DNA of 64,000 bases from Clostridium sp. BNL1100 (GCF_000244875.1 NC_016791.1:2919001-2983000); one strand, 5' to 3'; positions 27,141 through 37,161 are shown, counted from the first letter of the stretch. The notes: generated from the letters alone by a model not told the origin. Made by a program: numbers and translations.

Positions 27141-27947
27141 TTATTTTATTTCAAACCCATGCTTTTTAAATACAGCGGCAGCCTGTGCAGTGGTCATAAA
27201 GTCTATAAATGCACCGGCTTCCTGTTGGTTTTTACTATTTTTTATAACAGCTACCGGGTAAATAACCGGCTTGTGGGTATCCTTTGGAGCCTCACAAACA
27301 ACATTTATTTTTTTAGAAGCTATGGCATCTGTTTGATAGACCACTCCACAGTCCACGTCTCCGTTCTCCACCCACGTAAGCACCTGTCTGACATCACTTC
27401 CAAATACACCTTTGCCTTTTACTTTGTTCCAAATGCCCAAGGTTGTAAATACCTCCTGTGCATACTGTCCTGCCGGAACACTGTCAGGCTCCCCCAGTGC
27501 AATCCGGGATACACTGTCAGATGCAGCGTCTTGGAACCGTGACAGCTTTATCTTGCTGTCTTTTGGTGAAATCATCACTACTTTGTTAACCAGAAGTTCT
27601 TTTTTTGAACCTTCAAGGAGCAAACCTTTTTGTTCAAGTGCATTCATTTGTTTAAGGGCCGCAGAAATAAAGATATCTGCCGGGGCTCCTTCTTCTATTT
27701 GGGTTTCCAATGCTCCGGATGAACCAAAGGAAAATTTAATATCTACGTTTGGTTTTTCCTTTTTATATAAATCTGTCAAATTCTTGGCTGCCTCCGAGAG
27801 GCTTGCGGCGGCAGACACAAGGAGTTCCACTTTATTTGTGCCCTTTCCCGAAGTATCATTTACCTCCCGCATGCTACAGCCTGTGATAATTGATATCATT
27901 ATGAAAATACTTATAGCATAGCAAAGTATATTTTTGCTCTTTATCAT
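27141..27947 (-). CDS. modA: Molybdate-binding lipoprotein
   Basis: Extracellular molybdate receptor of the ModABC importer. The signal sequence ends in a lipobox, SIITGC, with the lipidated Cys near residue 24. The mature part has ModA motifs: ELLVSAAASLSEAAKNL, FSFGSSGALETQIEEGAPADIFISAA and CGVVYQTDA. 268 residues. GGAGG lies 9 bases before the ATG, and the gene begins 2 bases after nifV-alpha, so it belongs to the nif transcript. Confidence 0.92.
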   Translation of the reverse strand: MIKSKNILCYAISIFIMISIITGCSMREVNDTSGKGTNKVELLVSAAASLSEAAKNLTDLYKKEKPNVDIKFSFGSSGALETQIEEGAPADIFISAALKQMNALEQKGLLLEGSKKELLVNKVVMISPKDSKIKLSRFQDAASDSVSRIALGEPDSVPAGQYAQEVFTTLGIWNKVKGKGVFGSDVRQVLTWVENGDVDCGVVYQTDAIASKKINVVCEAPKDTHKPVIYPVAVIKNSKNQQEAGAFIDFMTTAQAAAVFKKHGFEIK

Positions 27948-27948
27948 A

Positions 27949-28773
27949 TCAAATCACCTCCGAGTTTTGTAACCTTGAAAACAGCAATTTTTGTGCCTTT
28001 TTATTTATATCTGGAACATCTGAATGACAGGGCTTTATATCAAAAATACGCCCGGCGGCTGCTACAAATTGGTTTAAGTCACAGTTTCCTGCTCTCTCTC
28101 CGATACCTGCAATTGTGGTATCTATGTATAAAGCGCCGGCTTTAGCTGCAGTCAGAGAATTTGCCAAGGCCATTCCCAAATCATTATGAGCATGTATTCC
28201 CACAGGAATATCAACATTTTCTTTTATTTCGCGTATACACTGATATGTTCTTGATGGAGTTAGAACCCCTACCGTATCGGCGAATCTTACACTTTTTACT
28301 CCCATATCAGATAGCAGGTTTGCCATGCTTATTATGAATGTAATGTCTGCCCGAGAAGCGTCTTCAAACCCTACTGTTACTTCATAGCCTTTGTCTTTGG
28401 CCATAAAAACACATTCCTGTAGCGTCTTTTTAAGCCATGTTTTATTTTTGTTCAGTTTCGAATATATGTGTATATATGAGATAGGGGCAGTTATATGAAT
28501 AATATCCGGACGGCAGTCAAAGGAATTATTTATATCGTCCCTGCTCATTCTGTTCCATGTGGAAATCAAGGCCTTTTTTCTTTGACTCATGATTTCTAAT
28601 ATTGTTTCTTTTTCATAATTACCCATTGCAGGTATGCCTGCTTCTATCTGATAAATTCCCGCATCATCCATCAACTTTGCCAGCTCTACCTTCTGAGCTT
28701 TGCAGAATGCGTACCCGGGAGTCTGTTCCCCGTCACGGAGAGTTGTGTCGATTATATATTTCTTTTCCTTCAT
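27949..28773 (-). CDS. nifV: Homocitrate synthase alpha subunit (catalytic half)
   Basis: Makes homocitrate, the organic ligand of FeMo-cofactor, from acetyl-CoA and 2-oxoglutarate. The TIM barrel is present, with the metal motif TTLRDGEQTPGYAF at the N terminus and HAHNDLGMALANS and GIGERAGNCDL towards the C terminus. It stops after about 274 residues, lacking the C-terminal part of ordinary NifV; that part is encoded by the preceding gene. The arrangement matches the nifV-omega/nifV-alpha pair of C. pasteurianum. The ATG at 28773 is chosen, with GGAG 9 bases upstream. Confidence 0.87.
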   Translation of the reverse strand: MKEKKYIIDTTLRDGEQTPGYAFCKAQKVELAKLMDDAGIYQIEAGIPAMGNYEKETILEIMSQRKKALISTWNRMSRDDINNSFDCRPDIIHITAPISYIHIYSKLNKNKTWLKKTLQECVFMAKDKGYEVTVGFEDASRADITFIISMANLLSDMGVKSVRFADTVGVLTPSRTYQCIREIKENVDIPVGIHAHNDLGMALANSLTAAKAGALYIDTTIAGIGERAGNCDLNQFVAAAGRIFDIKPCHSDVPDINKKAQKLLFSRLQNSEVI

Positions 28774-28793
28774 ATACATCAACTCCAATTAGT

Positions 28794-29750
28794 TTATGAA
28801 AACTTTCTTGCAATAGAAATAAATTCACTGTCGTTAAGGCCTCTGCCGAGACGTATGCTTTCCTCCCTTATTCGAGTTAACAATAAGGATATTTTTTCAT
28901 TCTTAGGAATTACTCCGTATTCTTTCAATTTCATTTCCACAGAGGATTTTCCTGAGTGCTTGCCTATTACTATGTTTCTTGACATGCCTACAACTGTTGG
29001 TTCAAAAGGCTCATAATTTGAGCTTTTTTTAAGTATGCCGTCCACATGTATTCCAGATTCAACATCAAATATATGATCTCCTATAACAGCCTTGTTTCCG
29101 GGAATCTGATACCCGGTTAATTCCTCGTAAAGTTCTTTTATTTTACGGAAAACCGATAAATCCATATTGGGCTTGTGACGTTTTGCAATACGCAGTATCA
29201 TTATTAATTCTTCAAGTGCCGCAAAGCCGCCGGCTCCACAAAAGCTTACCGCAATGTTTTTTCCTTCATTTAAAGCCCATTCAGCTGCAAGTGCCGTTGC
29301 ACAATAATACCTGTTCTGGGGGCAAAATTCCAACCTGCCGCTGAATATTTCTTTAATTTTAGCGAATGTATTAACATAATCATGTAACAAAAGGTCATCA
29401 AGCCCAATAATTCTAACATTTTTATTTTTTGTGTATTTTGTTATTTGATTTAATTCCCTGATATCATTAACCTGAATTTCCGATATTAAGTTCAGGGGTG
29501 TTTCAAAACTTCCGAAACGGCATACGTAGCCTGCAAACCCGGGAAATGTATTTATTTGCGTAGGATAGTGTATTCTGAGAACCGTTTTTGCTTTGTCTAC
29601 TGCTTTTTCCATTAATTCAAATAAAGGAATATCAATTTCAATATAGCTGCTCCCAGTTTGCAGAAGCAGACTGTAAAGCTGAGAAATCTTATGCTCCGGG
29701 GCAGCTTTATAATTAAACGTACATAATGTTATATCCGTTATTTTTATCAT
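28794..29750 (-). CDS. nifV: Homocitrate synthase omega subunit
   Basis: 318 residues. It contains the C-terminal signature of homocitrate/isopropylmalate synthases, ESGIHVDGILKKSSNYEPFEP and IVIGKHSGKSSVEMKLKEYG. Its N-terminal half is a degenerate TIM barrel without the metal motif RDGEQ. It should pair with the alpha subunit to form a working NifV. GGGGGG precedes the ATG, and 20 bases separate it from the alpha gene. Sequence and order follow the C. pasteurianum pair. Confidence 0.85.
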   Translation of the reverse strand: MIKITDITLCTFNYKAAPEHKISQLYSLLLQTGSSYIEIDIPLFELMEKAVDKAKTVLRIHYPTQINTFPGFAGYVCRFGSFETPLNLISEIQVNDIRELNQITKYTKNKNVRIIGLDDLLLHDYVNTFAKIKEIFSGRLEFCPQNRYYCATALAAEWALNEGKNIAVSFCGAGGFAALEELIMILRIAKRHKPNMDLSVFRKIKELYEELTGYQIPGNKAVIGDHIFDVESGIHVDGILKKSSNYEPFEPTVVGMSRNIVIGKHSGKSSVEMKLKEYGVIPKNEKISLLLTRIREESIRLGRGLNDSEFISIARKFS

Positions 29751-29785
29751 ATTTTGCTCCCCCCTGATTTTAACTTTACTACCGC

Positions 29786-30094
29786 TTATATCACCAACTC
29801 TTTAACCTTCTCTCCCCCAACAAGGTGCTGTTCTACTATTGTTTCAACATCGTCCTCAGTAACATTTCCGTACCAGGTACCTTCCGGGTAGATTACCACA
29901 ACAGGCCCCTTATCGCATATTCCAAAACAACCTGTATTTGTTACCATAACCTCGCCAGTCAAATCCTTGTCGTCTATTTCTTCCATAAATCTTTGTATCA
30001 GTGCAACACTTCCCTTTGTGTGGCAAAAGCCCTTCTGGGTTCCGTTAATTCTACAGCTTGCACATACAAAAACATGATATTTCGGATTTACCAT
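29786..30094 (-). CDS. Thioredoxin-like 2Fe-2S ferredoxin
   Basis: 102 residues starting MVNPKYHVFVCASCRINGTQ, the same length as and strongly resembling the well-studied C. pasteurianum 2Fe-2S ferredoxin. Cysteines at 11, 14, 24, 56 and 60 occupy the known positions (11, 24, 56 and 60 being the ligands). The C. pasteurianum protein is known to interact with the nitrogenase MoFe protein. The ATG at 30094 has AGAGAGG 5 bases upstream; the frame extends upstream into nifN-B, but that part is not family-like. Between nifN-B and nifV-omega. Confidence 0.93.
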   Translation of the reverse strand: MVNPKYHVFVCASCRINGTQKGFCHTKGSVALIQRFMEEIDDKDLTGEVMVTNTGCFGICDKGPVVVIYPEGTWYGNVTEDDVETIVEQHLVGGEKVKELVI

Positions 30095-30116
30095 AAAAAC
30101 CTCTCTTTCTACAAGC

Positions 30117-32771
30117 CTACTGGACACATAGTTGTTCAGCCGCCTTTTTTACGGCATCTTCAATTCTGTCATAGGTTGTAAATATCTCAATTGATTGTTC
30201 CTTGAGTTTCTGTTTAGGCGCTTCTCCAATTCTCATTGCCACTACTCCGTTACAATCCTTGACAACCTCAAGAATTGCATCCATTTTTCCTTCTTTATTT
30301 CCACTACCCATTCCATCACAGCTTTCGGAACCATCGCAATATTTTGAAACACTCCTCTTTTCCCTGAACCGTATGCACTTATTTTCATATTCATATATAT
30401 AAAAATCCGTTGCATGACCAAAATGCTGGTCTACAAGTACTCCGCTCTTTGAAGAAACTGCAAATAGCATACTTTTTTGCTTCTTTTCTGACGTACATCC
30501 CCTGAATTCAATTGACTGGTCATTGTCCAGAGTACCCACTGCATCGGCTCTGCACTGATGGCAATGATACATCTGGGGCATTATCTCTCCGCAGATTTTC
30601 CGCATCTCCATAATCTCCTTGTTACTTGTAAGGGGCATATTTTCAAATGCACTCCCGGCTACAGGTATCAATTGCATTATGTTGGATATATCGCACCCAA
30701 GTTCTTTTGCTTTTTTAACCACCTGCCGGACATGGTACTCGTTAATTCCTTTGAGCATAACAACATTCACCTTGCATACAACTCCCAGTGAGGAAAGCTT
30801 TTTAAGTCCCGCCATCTGGTTCGCCATTAGAATAGCTGCTCCAACCTCTCCAAAATACCTGTTACCCATATAATCAATGTGTTTATATATTTTTGCTCCT
30901 ATTGTTGCATTTACGGCATTCATTGTAACGGTTACATGAGATACTCCTAGCCCCACAAGTTCTTCTGCATATACTGGCAGCATCAGTCCGTTTGTAGACA
31001 GGCAAAAGGTTACTTGTGGGTCAAATTCTCTAATGAGTGCTAGTGTTTTTCTGGTATTCTCAAAATCCGCCAGAGAATCTCCCGGCCCTGCAATCCCAAC
31101 TACGGTAAGGTTTGGCATCTTTTGTTTTACGATTTTATATTTTTCCAGAGCTTGTTCAGGTGATAGTATTTCAGTTGTAACTCCGGGTCTGCTTTCATTT
31201 GGACAGTCATATTTTCTGACACAGTAGTTGCATTGTATATTGCATTTTGGAGCTACGGGAAGATGTATTCTGGCATAGCCGCTGCCACAGCCGTTAAAGC
31301 ATGGATGAGTGACTGATTTTTTTGTATTTACAGTTTTCATGTCCTCTGAAGTTGTTTCGGCAGCTAAGACAGCCTCACCTATTTTTAACTTTGGTTCAAG
31401 GTTTGCTTTGTAATATTTGTTGTATAGAGAGCTGCGGAAGCTGTGTTCTTTTTGCGTTAGTAGAGTATTTGTAATTCTGTCAAGTAGGGTGATTGAGCCT
31501 TCATAACCCAGTATTCTTACCCTTTGTCCTCCGATATTGTCATGGATTGGAAAAGCACATCTCACAAGAGGAAGTTTGTATTTTTCTTCAATTCTTCTTC
31601 CGTCTGAGCTTCCTATCATTACGTTGGCACCAAGCTCTAAAGCATATTTTTCAATTGTATCAAAATCACAGTCATCAATTATTTTAAATTTTTCCACAAA
31701 TGCGTAATCAGATGCTTTTTGTATTTCTTCTATTAAAAGATTGCTAAGGGAGCTGCATTTTGCTCCGGTGGCAACTACTACAGGCATAATTCCGTTTTCA
31801 GTACACAATCTTACTGTGGAGTATACAAAATCCGGCTCTCCGAAAATCACTGCCCTACCCTCACTATTGTATTTATGTGAATCAATTATGGAATCCAGAT
31901 ATCTTCCCCGTTCTTTTTTAATTTCAGCACTCATAGTGCCTTCTGCCTTTACAAGCTGGCGGAGAAAAATATCCGTATCCCGCAGTCCAACCGGGAGACT
32001 GCACCTCACATATGGTACACCATAAGCTTCATATAAATATTGTGCAGGAGAGTCTTCTCCTTTAATAAATGTAGAAAGCTCTATGGTCAGCTTTGCGCCG
32101 GCCATAAGTGAAATTTCCTCAATAGAGGTTCCCCCTTCCGGCAGTCTGTTATATACCTTTGAATACTCTCCGTCAAGATTATCAGATATGTCAGGAAGTA
32201 ATATGTAATCTATTTTCATGGAATCAAGTAATTTTTTTAAATAGCGGGTGTCTGCCGGAGATATAAGACCTGTTATTATGTTTACCTTGTTATTTTTTTT
32301 CACGTCCATTTCTACATTTTCAACAATAGCCCTGAGTGCTTTGAAAAACCCTTCGTATTGTGTTCCCGAATAACCTGCCGAGGATACGGGGATTATTCTG
32401 ACATTTGCTTCAGGATGTTTTTTATAAAATTCATTTATTATTCTATTGATATCTTCCCCGATGGTTTCTGCAAGACAGGTTGTTGCTACTCCTATTATTT
32501 CAGGTTTGTACAGTGATATCATGTTTTCAATACCCTTAATAAGATTGCCCTCGCCGCCAAAAACAGTTCCTTCCTCCGTAAGTGATGAAGAAGCTATATC
32601 TACCGGTTCATTGTAGTGTGTTGCCATATGCCTTCTTATATATGTGCTGCAGCCTTGGGAGCCGTGAAGAATTGTCATACATTTCTTTATTCCGTAGAAA
32701 GCGCTTACACTTCCCATTGGCATACACATTTTACATGGATTTACAGTTAAGTTTACCAGGTTTTTGCTCAT
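30117..32771 (-). CDS. nifN-B: NifN-NifB fusion protein for FeMo-cofactor assembly
   Basis: 884 residues combining two assembly proteins. Residues 1 to about 460 are NifN (scaffold half with NifE), beginning with NPCKMCMPMGSVSAFYG. From about 490 it is NifB, a radical-SAM enzyme that makes the NifB-co precursor: the cluster motif is CNIQCNYC and nearby are HPCFNGCGSGYARIHLP and GIAGPGDSLADFENT. The last 110 residues form a NifX/NafY-like cofactor-binding domain (VDQHFGHATDFYIYEY). The same fusion is known from C. pasteurianum. AAGGGG lies 9 bases before the ATG. Confidence 0.94.
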   Translation of the reverse strand: MSKNLVNLTVNPCKMCMPMGSVSAFYGIKKCMTILHGSQGCSTYIRRHMATHYNEPVDIASSSLTEEGTVFGGEGNLIKGIENMISLYKPEIIGVATTCLAETIGEDINRIINEFYKKHPEANVRIIPVSSAGYSGTQYEGFFKALRAIVENVEMDVKKNNKVNIITGLISPADTRYLKKLLDSMKIDYILLPDISDNLDGEYSKVYNRLPEGGTSIEEISLMAGAKLTIELSTFIKGEDSPAQYLYEAYGVPYVRCSLPVGLRDTDIFLRQLVKAEGTMSAEIKKERGRYLDSIIDSHKYNSEGRAVIFGEPDFVYSTVRLCTENGIMPVVVATGAKCSSLSNLLIEEIQKASDYAFVEKFKIIDDCDFDTIEKYALELGANVMIGSSDGRRIEEKYKLPLVRCAFPIHDNIGGQRVRILGYEGSITLLDRITNTLLTQKEHSFRSSLYNKYYKANLEPKLKIGEAVLAAETTSEDMKTVNTKKSVTHPCFNGCGSGYARIHLPVAPKCNIQCNYCVRKYDCPNESRPGVTTEILSPEQALEKYKIVKQKMPNLTVVGIAGPGDSLADFENTRKTLALIREFDPQVTFCLSTNGLMLPVYAEELVGLGVSHVTVTMNAVNATIGAKIYKHIDYMGNRYFGEVGAAILMANQMAGLKKLSSLGVVCKVNVVMLKGINEYHVRQVVKKAKELGCDISNIMQLIPVAGSAFENMPLTSNKEIMEMRKICGEIMPQMYHCHQCRADAVGTLDNDQSIEFRGCTSEKKQKSMLFAVSSKSGVLVDQHFGHATDFYIYEYENKCIRFREKRSVSKYCDGSESCDGMGSGNKEGKMDAILEVVKDCNGVVAMRIGEAPKQKLKEQSIEIFTTYDRIEDAVKKAAEQLCVQ

Positions 32772-32799
32772 ACTTATTCACCCCTTCCATTATCAAAAT

Positions 32800-34146
32800 T
32801 TAAGTTTCCTGCTTAATGTACTCCCATACAGGACTATTCATTGACAGATTTATTTCTTTTGTAAAATTAACTACTCCCTCATATCCGGCAAGTGCGTGTT
32901 TTCTCTCATGGTTATGGTCGCAAAAAGCAATTCCAAGTTTATAAGCAAGGGGCCTTTCCTTAACACCACCCACCAGAATATCTGCATCCTTCTCCTTCAT
33001 AAAGGCTTCAAGCTCGGCAGGGTTTGCATCGTCCAGAATTACTGCATTTTCACCAACCAGATTTGTAATAATCTCATATTCCTCAGGTTTTCCTGTTTGT
33101 GTTCCAACGACAACTGTTTCAATTCCCATTTGGTTAAACTGTCTTATAAGGGAAATTGCTTTAAAGCCCCCGCCCACATAAATTGCTGCTTTTTTGCCTT
33201 CAAGCCGGCTTTTATATTTTTCCAATAAGGGTCTTAGTCTGTCTGTTTCAGATTGTGTAAAGATTCTTGCTTTGTTTATATTTTCTTCTGCGCCTATTGC
33301 TTCTGCTATTCTGATTAATGATTGCGAGGTGTCTTCTACTCCGAAAAAGCTTACCTTTATAAAGGGAATATTCATTTCAGCTTCCATCTTTTTTGCCAAA
33401 TAAGTCATTGAACCTGCACACTGTACAAGATTCAGCCTTGCCGAAGGTGCCTTTATAAGATTGTCGTAGCCGGCATCCCCGGTAATTGTTGATACTACGG
33501 GAATACCTATTTCATTAAGGTACTTTTTTATTATCCACATTTCACCGGCAAGGTTGAAATCTCCAAGGATATTGACTCCATGAATTTTAGGAATATTGCT
33601 GTGAGGCCTCAAAAGTTCCAGTATGGCATTACACGCCATTTTGTAACCATAGGATTTGTTACCTGAGAATCCGGGGGACTTTACGGGGATAACCCTTGTT
33701 CCGTGTTGCTTTTCTGCATGTCTGCATACGGCTTCCACGTCATCACCTATTACACCCACAATACATGTGGCATAGACAAAAATCACTTTTGGATTATGCT
33801 TTTGAACAACTTCATCAATGGCAGCACTGAGTTTTTTTTCTCCTCCGAAAACAATATCCTGTTCCGTCAGGTCTGTTGAAAAGCTGTTTCTGTAAAGGTC
33901 GCTTCCACTAGTCAGGCTTCCCCGGATATCCCAGGTATAACTGGCACATCCTATGGGACCGTGGACAATATGAAATGCGTCTGTAATTGGGTTCAGCACA
34001 ACTCTTGCACCGCAGTATACACATGCCCTCTGGCTTACGGCTCCCGATACGCTGTTGCTTTCACATTTGATAGCTGTCTTCCCGGATTTTTCAAATCCGA
34101 ATTTTATAAAGTCTTTTCTTTCTTCCAATATAAGTGACTCTGTCAT
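32800..34146 (-). CDS. nifE: Nitrogenase FeMo-cofactor scaffold protein NifE
   Basis: Forms with NifN the scaffold on which the cofactor matures. 448 residues with the NifD-like cysteine motifs CVYCGARVVLNPITDAFHIVHGPIGC near residues 37-63 and CIVGVIGDDVEAVCRH. NLVQCAGSMTYLAKKM and the end GYEGVVNFTKEINLSM are family-like. GGGGG lies about 9 bases before the ATG. Between nifK and nifN-B. Confidence 0.93.
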   Translation of the reverse strand: MTESLILEERKDFIKFGFEKSGKTAIKCESNSVSGAVSQRACVYCGARVVLNPITDAFHIVHGPIGCASYTWDIRGSLTSGSDLYRNSFSTDLTEQDIVFGGEKKLSAAIDEVVQKHNPKVIFVYATCIVGVIGDDVEAVCRHAEKQHGTRVIPVKSPGFSGNKSYGYKMACNAILELLRPHSNIPKIHGVNILGDFNLAGEMWIIKKYLNEIGIPVVSTITGDAGYDNLIKAPSARLNLVQCAGSMTYLAKKMEAEMNIPFIKVSFFGVEDTSQSLIRIAEAIGAEENINKARIFTQSETDRLRPLLEKYKSRLEGKKAAIYVGGGFKAISLIRQFNQMGIETVVVGTQTGKPEEYEIITNLVGENAVILDDANPAELEAFMKEKDADILVGGVKERPLAYKLGIAFCDHNHERKHALAGYEGVVNFTKEINLSMNSPVWEYIKQET

Positions 34147-34185
34147 AATTTTGCCCCCTTCTCCAAAGGTTAAGGTTCTCCTGAT

Positions 34186-35550
34186 TTACATAACTATTTC
34201 AAATTCCTCATCCATTGCATCTCTGTCCTGTCTGTCCATCAAGGCTCCTGCAATCATTTCCACCAGTCTTATTGCTCCTTTGTAGCCTAGTATTGGTGCA
34301 TATGAATGTACATATCTGTCAAGCACCGGAAAACCGGCACGTACAAAGGGTATGTCTTCAGCCTTTGCTATTTGTTTACCATAAGATGTTCCAAGAAGCA
34401 GATCAACCTTTTCATTCTTTATCCATTGATGGAGTTCAAACAAGTCCCCTGAAGCCTTTGCAGTGCAATCACTTACACCATAGTGGTCGAAAAGCTTGTT
34501 AGCCAGCTTTACAAAAGCTTCACCAGGGGTTCCTGTCAGAACATATTTAGGAATCATTCCCATCTCCAGCACCAGACGGGTAAGACCAAGTACTGTGTCG
34601 GGATCACCGAATATTGCAACTGTTTTATCATGAAAATAGAAATGCGAGTCTAAAATTATGTCTACTAATTGTCCACGTTCCTCTTCAAGCTCGTAAGGAA
34701 TCTCCTCATTTGTTATCTGCGAAAGCTCCATAACGAATTTGTCTGTAGCCTCAATCCCTATTGGCAGCTGCATCAGAGAGTATGGAACCTTGCACTTTCT
34801 TTCCAGTACATTTGCGGGCTCCTCACTTGTAAGTTCACCCAGAGCAAGTACCTTCACGCAGTCACCGAGCCCGATTATTTCAGGTATTGTTGTTCCGCCT
34901 TTAGGATACATTGAGTAGTTTCCCGTCATTGGTGCATCCATTACTCCACTCTGGTCAGGGAACATTGTAAAAGGTACTTTCATAAGCTTTAGTATTCTTT
35001 TTAGTTCCCTGATATCACCGGGATTTACAAACCCGGGAAAAATCGCAGTTTTGCTGTTTGATTGACCTGTTGATTCGGCCATGTAATTGATAAATCCGGA
35101 CATCATATTATAAAATCCGTTTATGTGCGAACCTACATAGCTTGGTGTGTTTGTATGAACAACATATTTCCCTTCTGGTATATCAATATCCTGAATGAAT
35201 GCAGTCAGGTCATCTCCTATTGTTTCACTCAGACAGGTGGTATGTACTGCAATAATGTCAGGGCTGTATATATCAAATACATTCTTTACACCTGTTCTGA
35301 GATTGCTTCCGCCGCCAAATACCGAAGCACCTTCTGTAAATGAACTTGTAGAAGACATTGCAGGTTCCTTGAAATGCCTTGACAAAAATGTTCTGTGGTA
35401 GGAGGCACATCCCTGTGAGCCGTGACTGTGGGGCATACAGTTATGTACTCCAAGTGCTGCATACATTGCGCCAACCGGCTGACAGGTTTTACACGGATTT
35501 ATTCTTAAGCTGCTGCGTTCTGATATTTCTTTCGGAGTCATTGTAAGCAT
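34186..35550 (-). CDS. nifK: Nitrogenase MoFe protein beta chain
   Basis: Beta subunit of dinitrogenase. The P-cluster cysteines are in NPCKTCQPVGAMYAALG, GSQGCASYHRTFLSRHF and TTCLSETIGDD. At 454 residues it lacks the N-terminal extension of about 50 residues of proteobacterial NifK, as does the C. pasteurianum chain. GGAGG precedes the ATG; the ATG overlaps the nifD stop (TAATG), giving translational coupling of the two subunits. Confidence 0.95.
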   Translation of the reverse strand: MLTMTPKEISERSSLRINPCKTCQPVGAMYAALGVHNCMPHSHGSQGCASYHRTFLSRHFKEPAMSSTSSFTEGASVFGGGSNLRTGVKNVFDIYSPDIIAVHTTCLSETIGDDLTAFIQDIDIPEGKYVVHTNTPSYVGSHINGFYNMMSGFINYMAESTGQSNSKTAIFPGFVNPGDIRELKRILKLMKVPFTMFPDQSGVMDAPMTGNYSMYPKGGTTIPEIIGLGDCVKVLALGELTSEEPANVLERKCKVPYSLMQLPIGIEATDKFVMELSQITNEEIPYELEEERGQLVDIILDSHFYFHDKTVAIFGDPDTVLGLTRLVLEMGMIPKYVLTGTPGEAFVKLANKLFDHYGVSDCTAKASGDLFELHQWIKNEKVDLLLGTSYGKQIAKAEDIPFVRAGFPVLDRYVHSYAPILGYKGAIRLVEMIAGALMDRQDRDAMDEEFEIVM

Positions 35551-37142
35551 TATTCTTCACCTCCTGCTAATGAAGCTCTGAGAGTTGATCTGTTTTTCCA
35601 AGGTGGTGTAACAAATCCCCAGGCCGGGGTATACAATCCCATTGTTATATCTCTTGCAAAGTTAACGGAGCCTCTGAACCCGGCATACGGGCCGCTGTAA
35701 TCATAGGAATGCAACTGTCTTGCCAGAACTCCTGCCTTTTGGAGTGAGTATTTATCCTTTATTCCAGAGAAAAATATGTCAGGTTTCAACAGTTTCAGGA
35801 ACTCGTCAGTCTCAAACTGATTCAAATCATCAACAACAATACTGCCGTTTTCCATATGTCTTATCATACCTGTATAGTCTTCCAGAGGAATTTTTGATTT
35901 TAGCATTTCATATTGCTCATCAGTAAGGTATGCATGATATTTTTTGTCGTCTTTTTCTACATTGAGGTGTTCTATATTTTTGCTGTCGGCATCTTCTTTT
36001 ATAGTAGGAATTACTTCTCTGCCTTCGTAGTCATCTCTGTGTGCAAATTCGTAACCTGCAAGAACTGTGGAAACACCGAAGTCTGAAAGTAACAGCTGAT
36101 AATGATGTGATCTTGACCCACCTACATAGAGAGCAGCTGTTTTACCTTTAAGCTTTGAATAGTAGTATTCCTTCTCTTCTGCAATGTTTGCAAGTTCGTC
36201 GTCTATTACCTCTTCGGTCCGCTCTGCGAGTTCCTTGTCACCAAAGTAAGCTGCCATATCTCTTAAGGATTGTATAGTTGATTTTATTCCAATGAAGTTT
36301 ACCTTAATCCAGTCCACACCATATTTTGTTTTCATCATTTCAGCAATGTAGTTTATTGAACGGTGACATTGCACCAGATTGAGGTTTGCCATATGAGAAT
36401 TTTTTATTGCTTCAAAGCTGCCATCTCCGGTAAATACCGATATTACATCGTAACCGATACGCTTCATGATTCTTTCAACTTCCCAGCCGTCTCCGCCGAT
36501 ATTATATTCTCCCAGTAGGTTTACGGAGTATTTATTTTTAGGAGGAGTATCATTTGTGCCTATAATTTTTTTCATAAGAGTGTTATTGGCAATATGATGA
36601 CCACCACTCTGGCTGACACCCTTGTATCCCTCACAACTGAATGCCATACAGCTAATTCCGTACAATTGTTCAGTTTCTGTCGCAACTGCATGTATGTCGT
36701 CACCTATAAGTCCTACGGGGCAGGTAGAGCATATCATGATACATTTTGGCTGAAAAATTTCTACCGCTTCTTTTATCGCCTGTCTCAGCTTTTTTTCGCC
36801 GCCAAAAACTATATCAGGCTCCTGAAGGTCAGTTGAAAAGCAATATTCAATAAAGTTTCTTCCGTCCTCAGTTTTTGCTTTGTTTCTTCTGGTTCCCCAG
36901 GAATAGAAACCGCATCCTATAGGCCCGTGTGTTAATACCAGAACATCCTTTAAAGGCCCGAGAACAACACCTTTACAACCAGCATAACAGCATCCCCTGT
37001 TTGTTATGATTCCGGGAACAGTACGGCTGTTTGCCGCAATGGGCTGATCTTTAGTTTCCTGGGTTAGCTCCATTATGTGTTCTTTTCTATTTTTGTAGAC
37101 TTTTGCACTATATTTATCCAAAACAATATTTCTTACATTCAT
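35550..37142 (-). CDS. nifD: Nitrogenase MoFe protein alpha chain, clostridial form
   Basis: Alpha subunit that carries FeMo-cofactor. P-cluster cysteines lie in RGCCYAGCKGVVLGP (about residues 50-60) and HGPIGCGFYSWG. The cofactor Cys is in NLVQCHRSINYIAEM, the cofactor His in LHSYDYSGPYAGFRG. Its 530 residues include the insertion of about 50 residues typical of clostridial NifD (around 375-435, starting EFAHRDDYEGREVIP). The ATG at 37142 has AGGTGG 8 bases upstream; the in-frame GTG codons before it lie within that site. Confidence 0.95.
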   Translation of the reverse strand: MNVRNIVLDKYSAKVYKNRKEHIMELTQETKDQPIAANSRTVPGIITNRGCCYAGCKGVVLGPLKDVLVLTHGPIGCGFYSWGTRRNKAKTEDGRNFIEYCFSTDLQEPDIVFGGEKKLRQAIKEAVEIFQPKCIMICSTCPVGLIGDDIHAVATETEQLYGISCMAFSCEGYKGVSQSGGHHIANNTLMKKIIGTNDTPPKNKYSVNLLGEYNIGGDGWEVERIMKRIGYDVISVFTGDGSFEAIKNSHMANLNLVQCHRSINYIAEMMKTKYGVDWIKVNFIGIKSTIQSLRDMAAYFGDKELAERTEEVIDDELANIAEEKEYYYSKLKGKTAALYVGGSRSHHYQLLLSDFGVSTVLAGYEFAHRDDYEGREVIPTIKEDADSKNIEHLNVEKDDKKYHAYLTDEQYEMLKSKIPLEDYTGMIRHMENGSIVVDDLNQFETDEFLKLLKPDIFFSGIKDKYSLQKAGVLARQLHSYDYSGPYAGFRGSVNFARDITMGLYTPAWGFVTPPWKNRSTLRASLAGGEE

Positions 37143-37161
37143 TTGTCTCACCACCTGTCAT

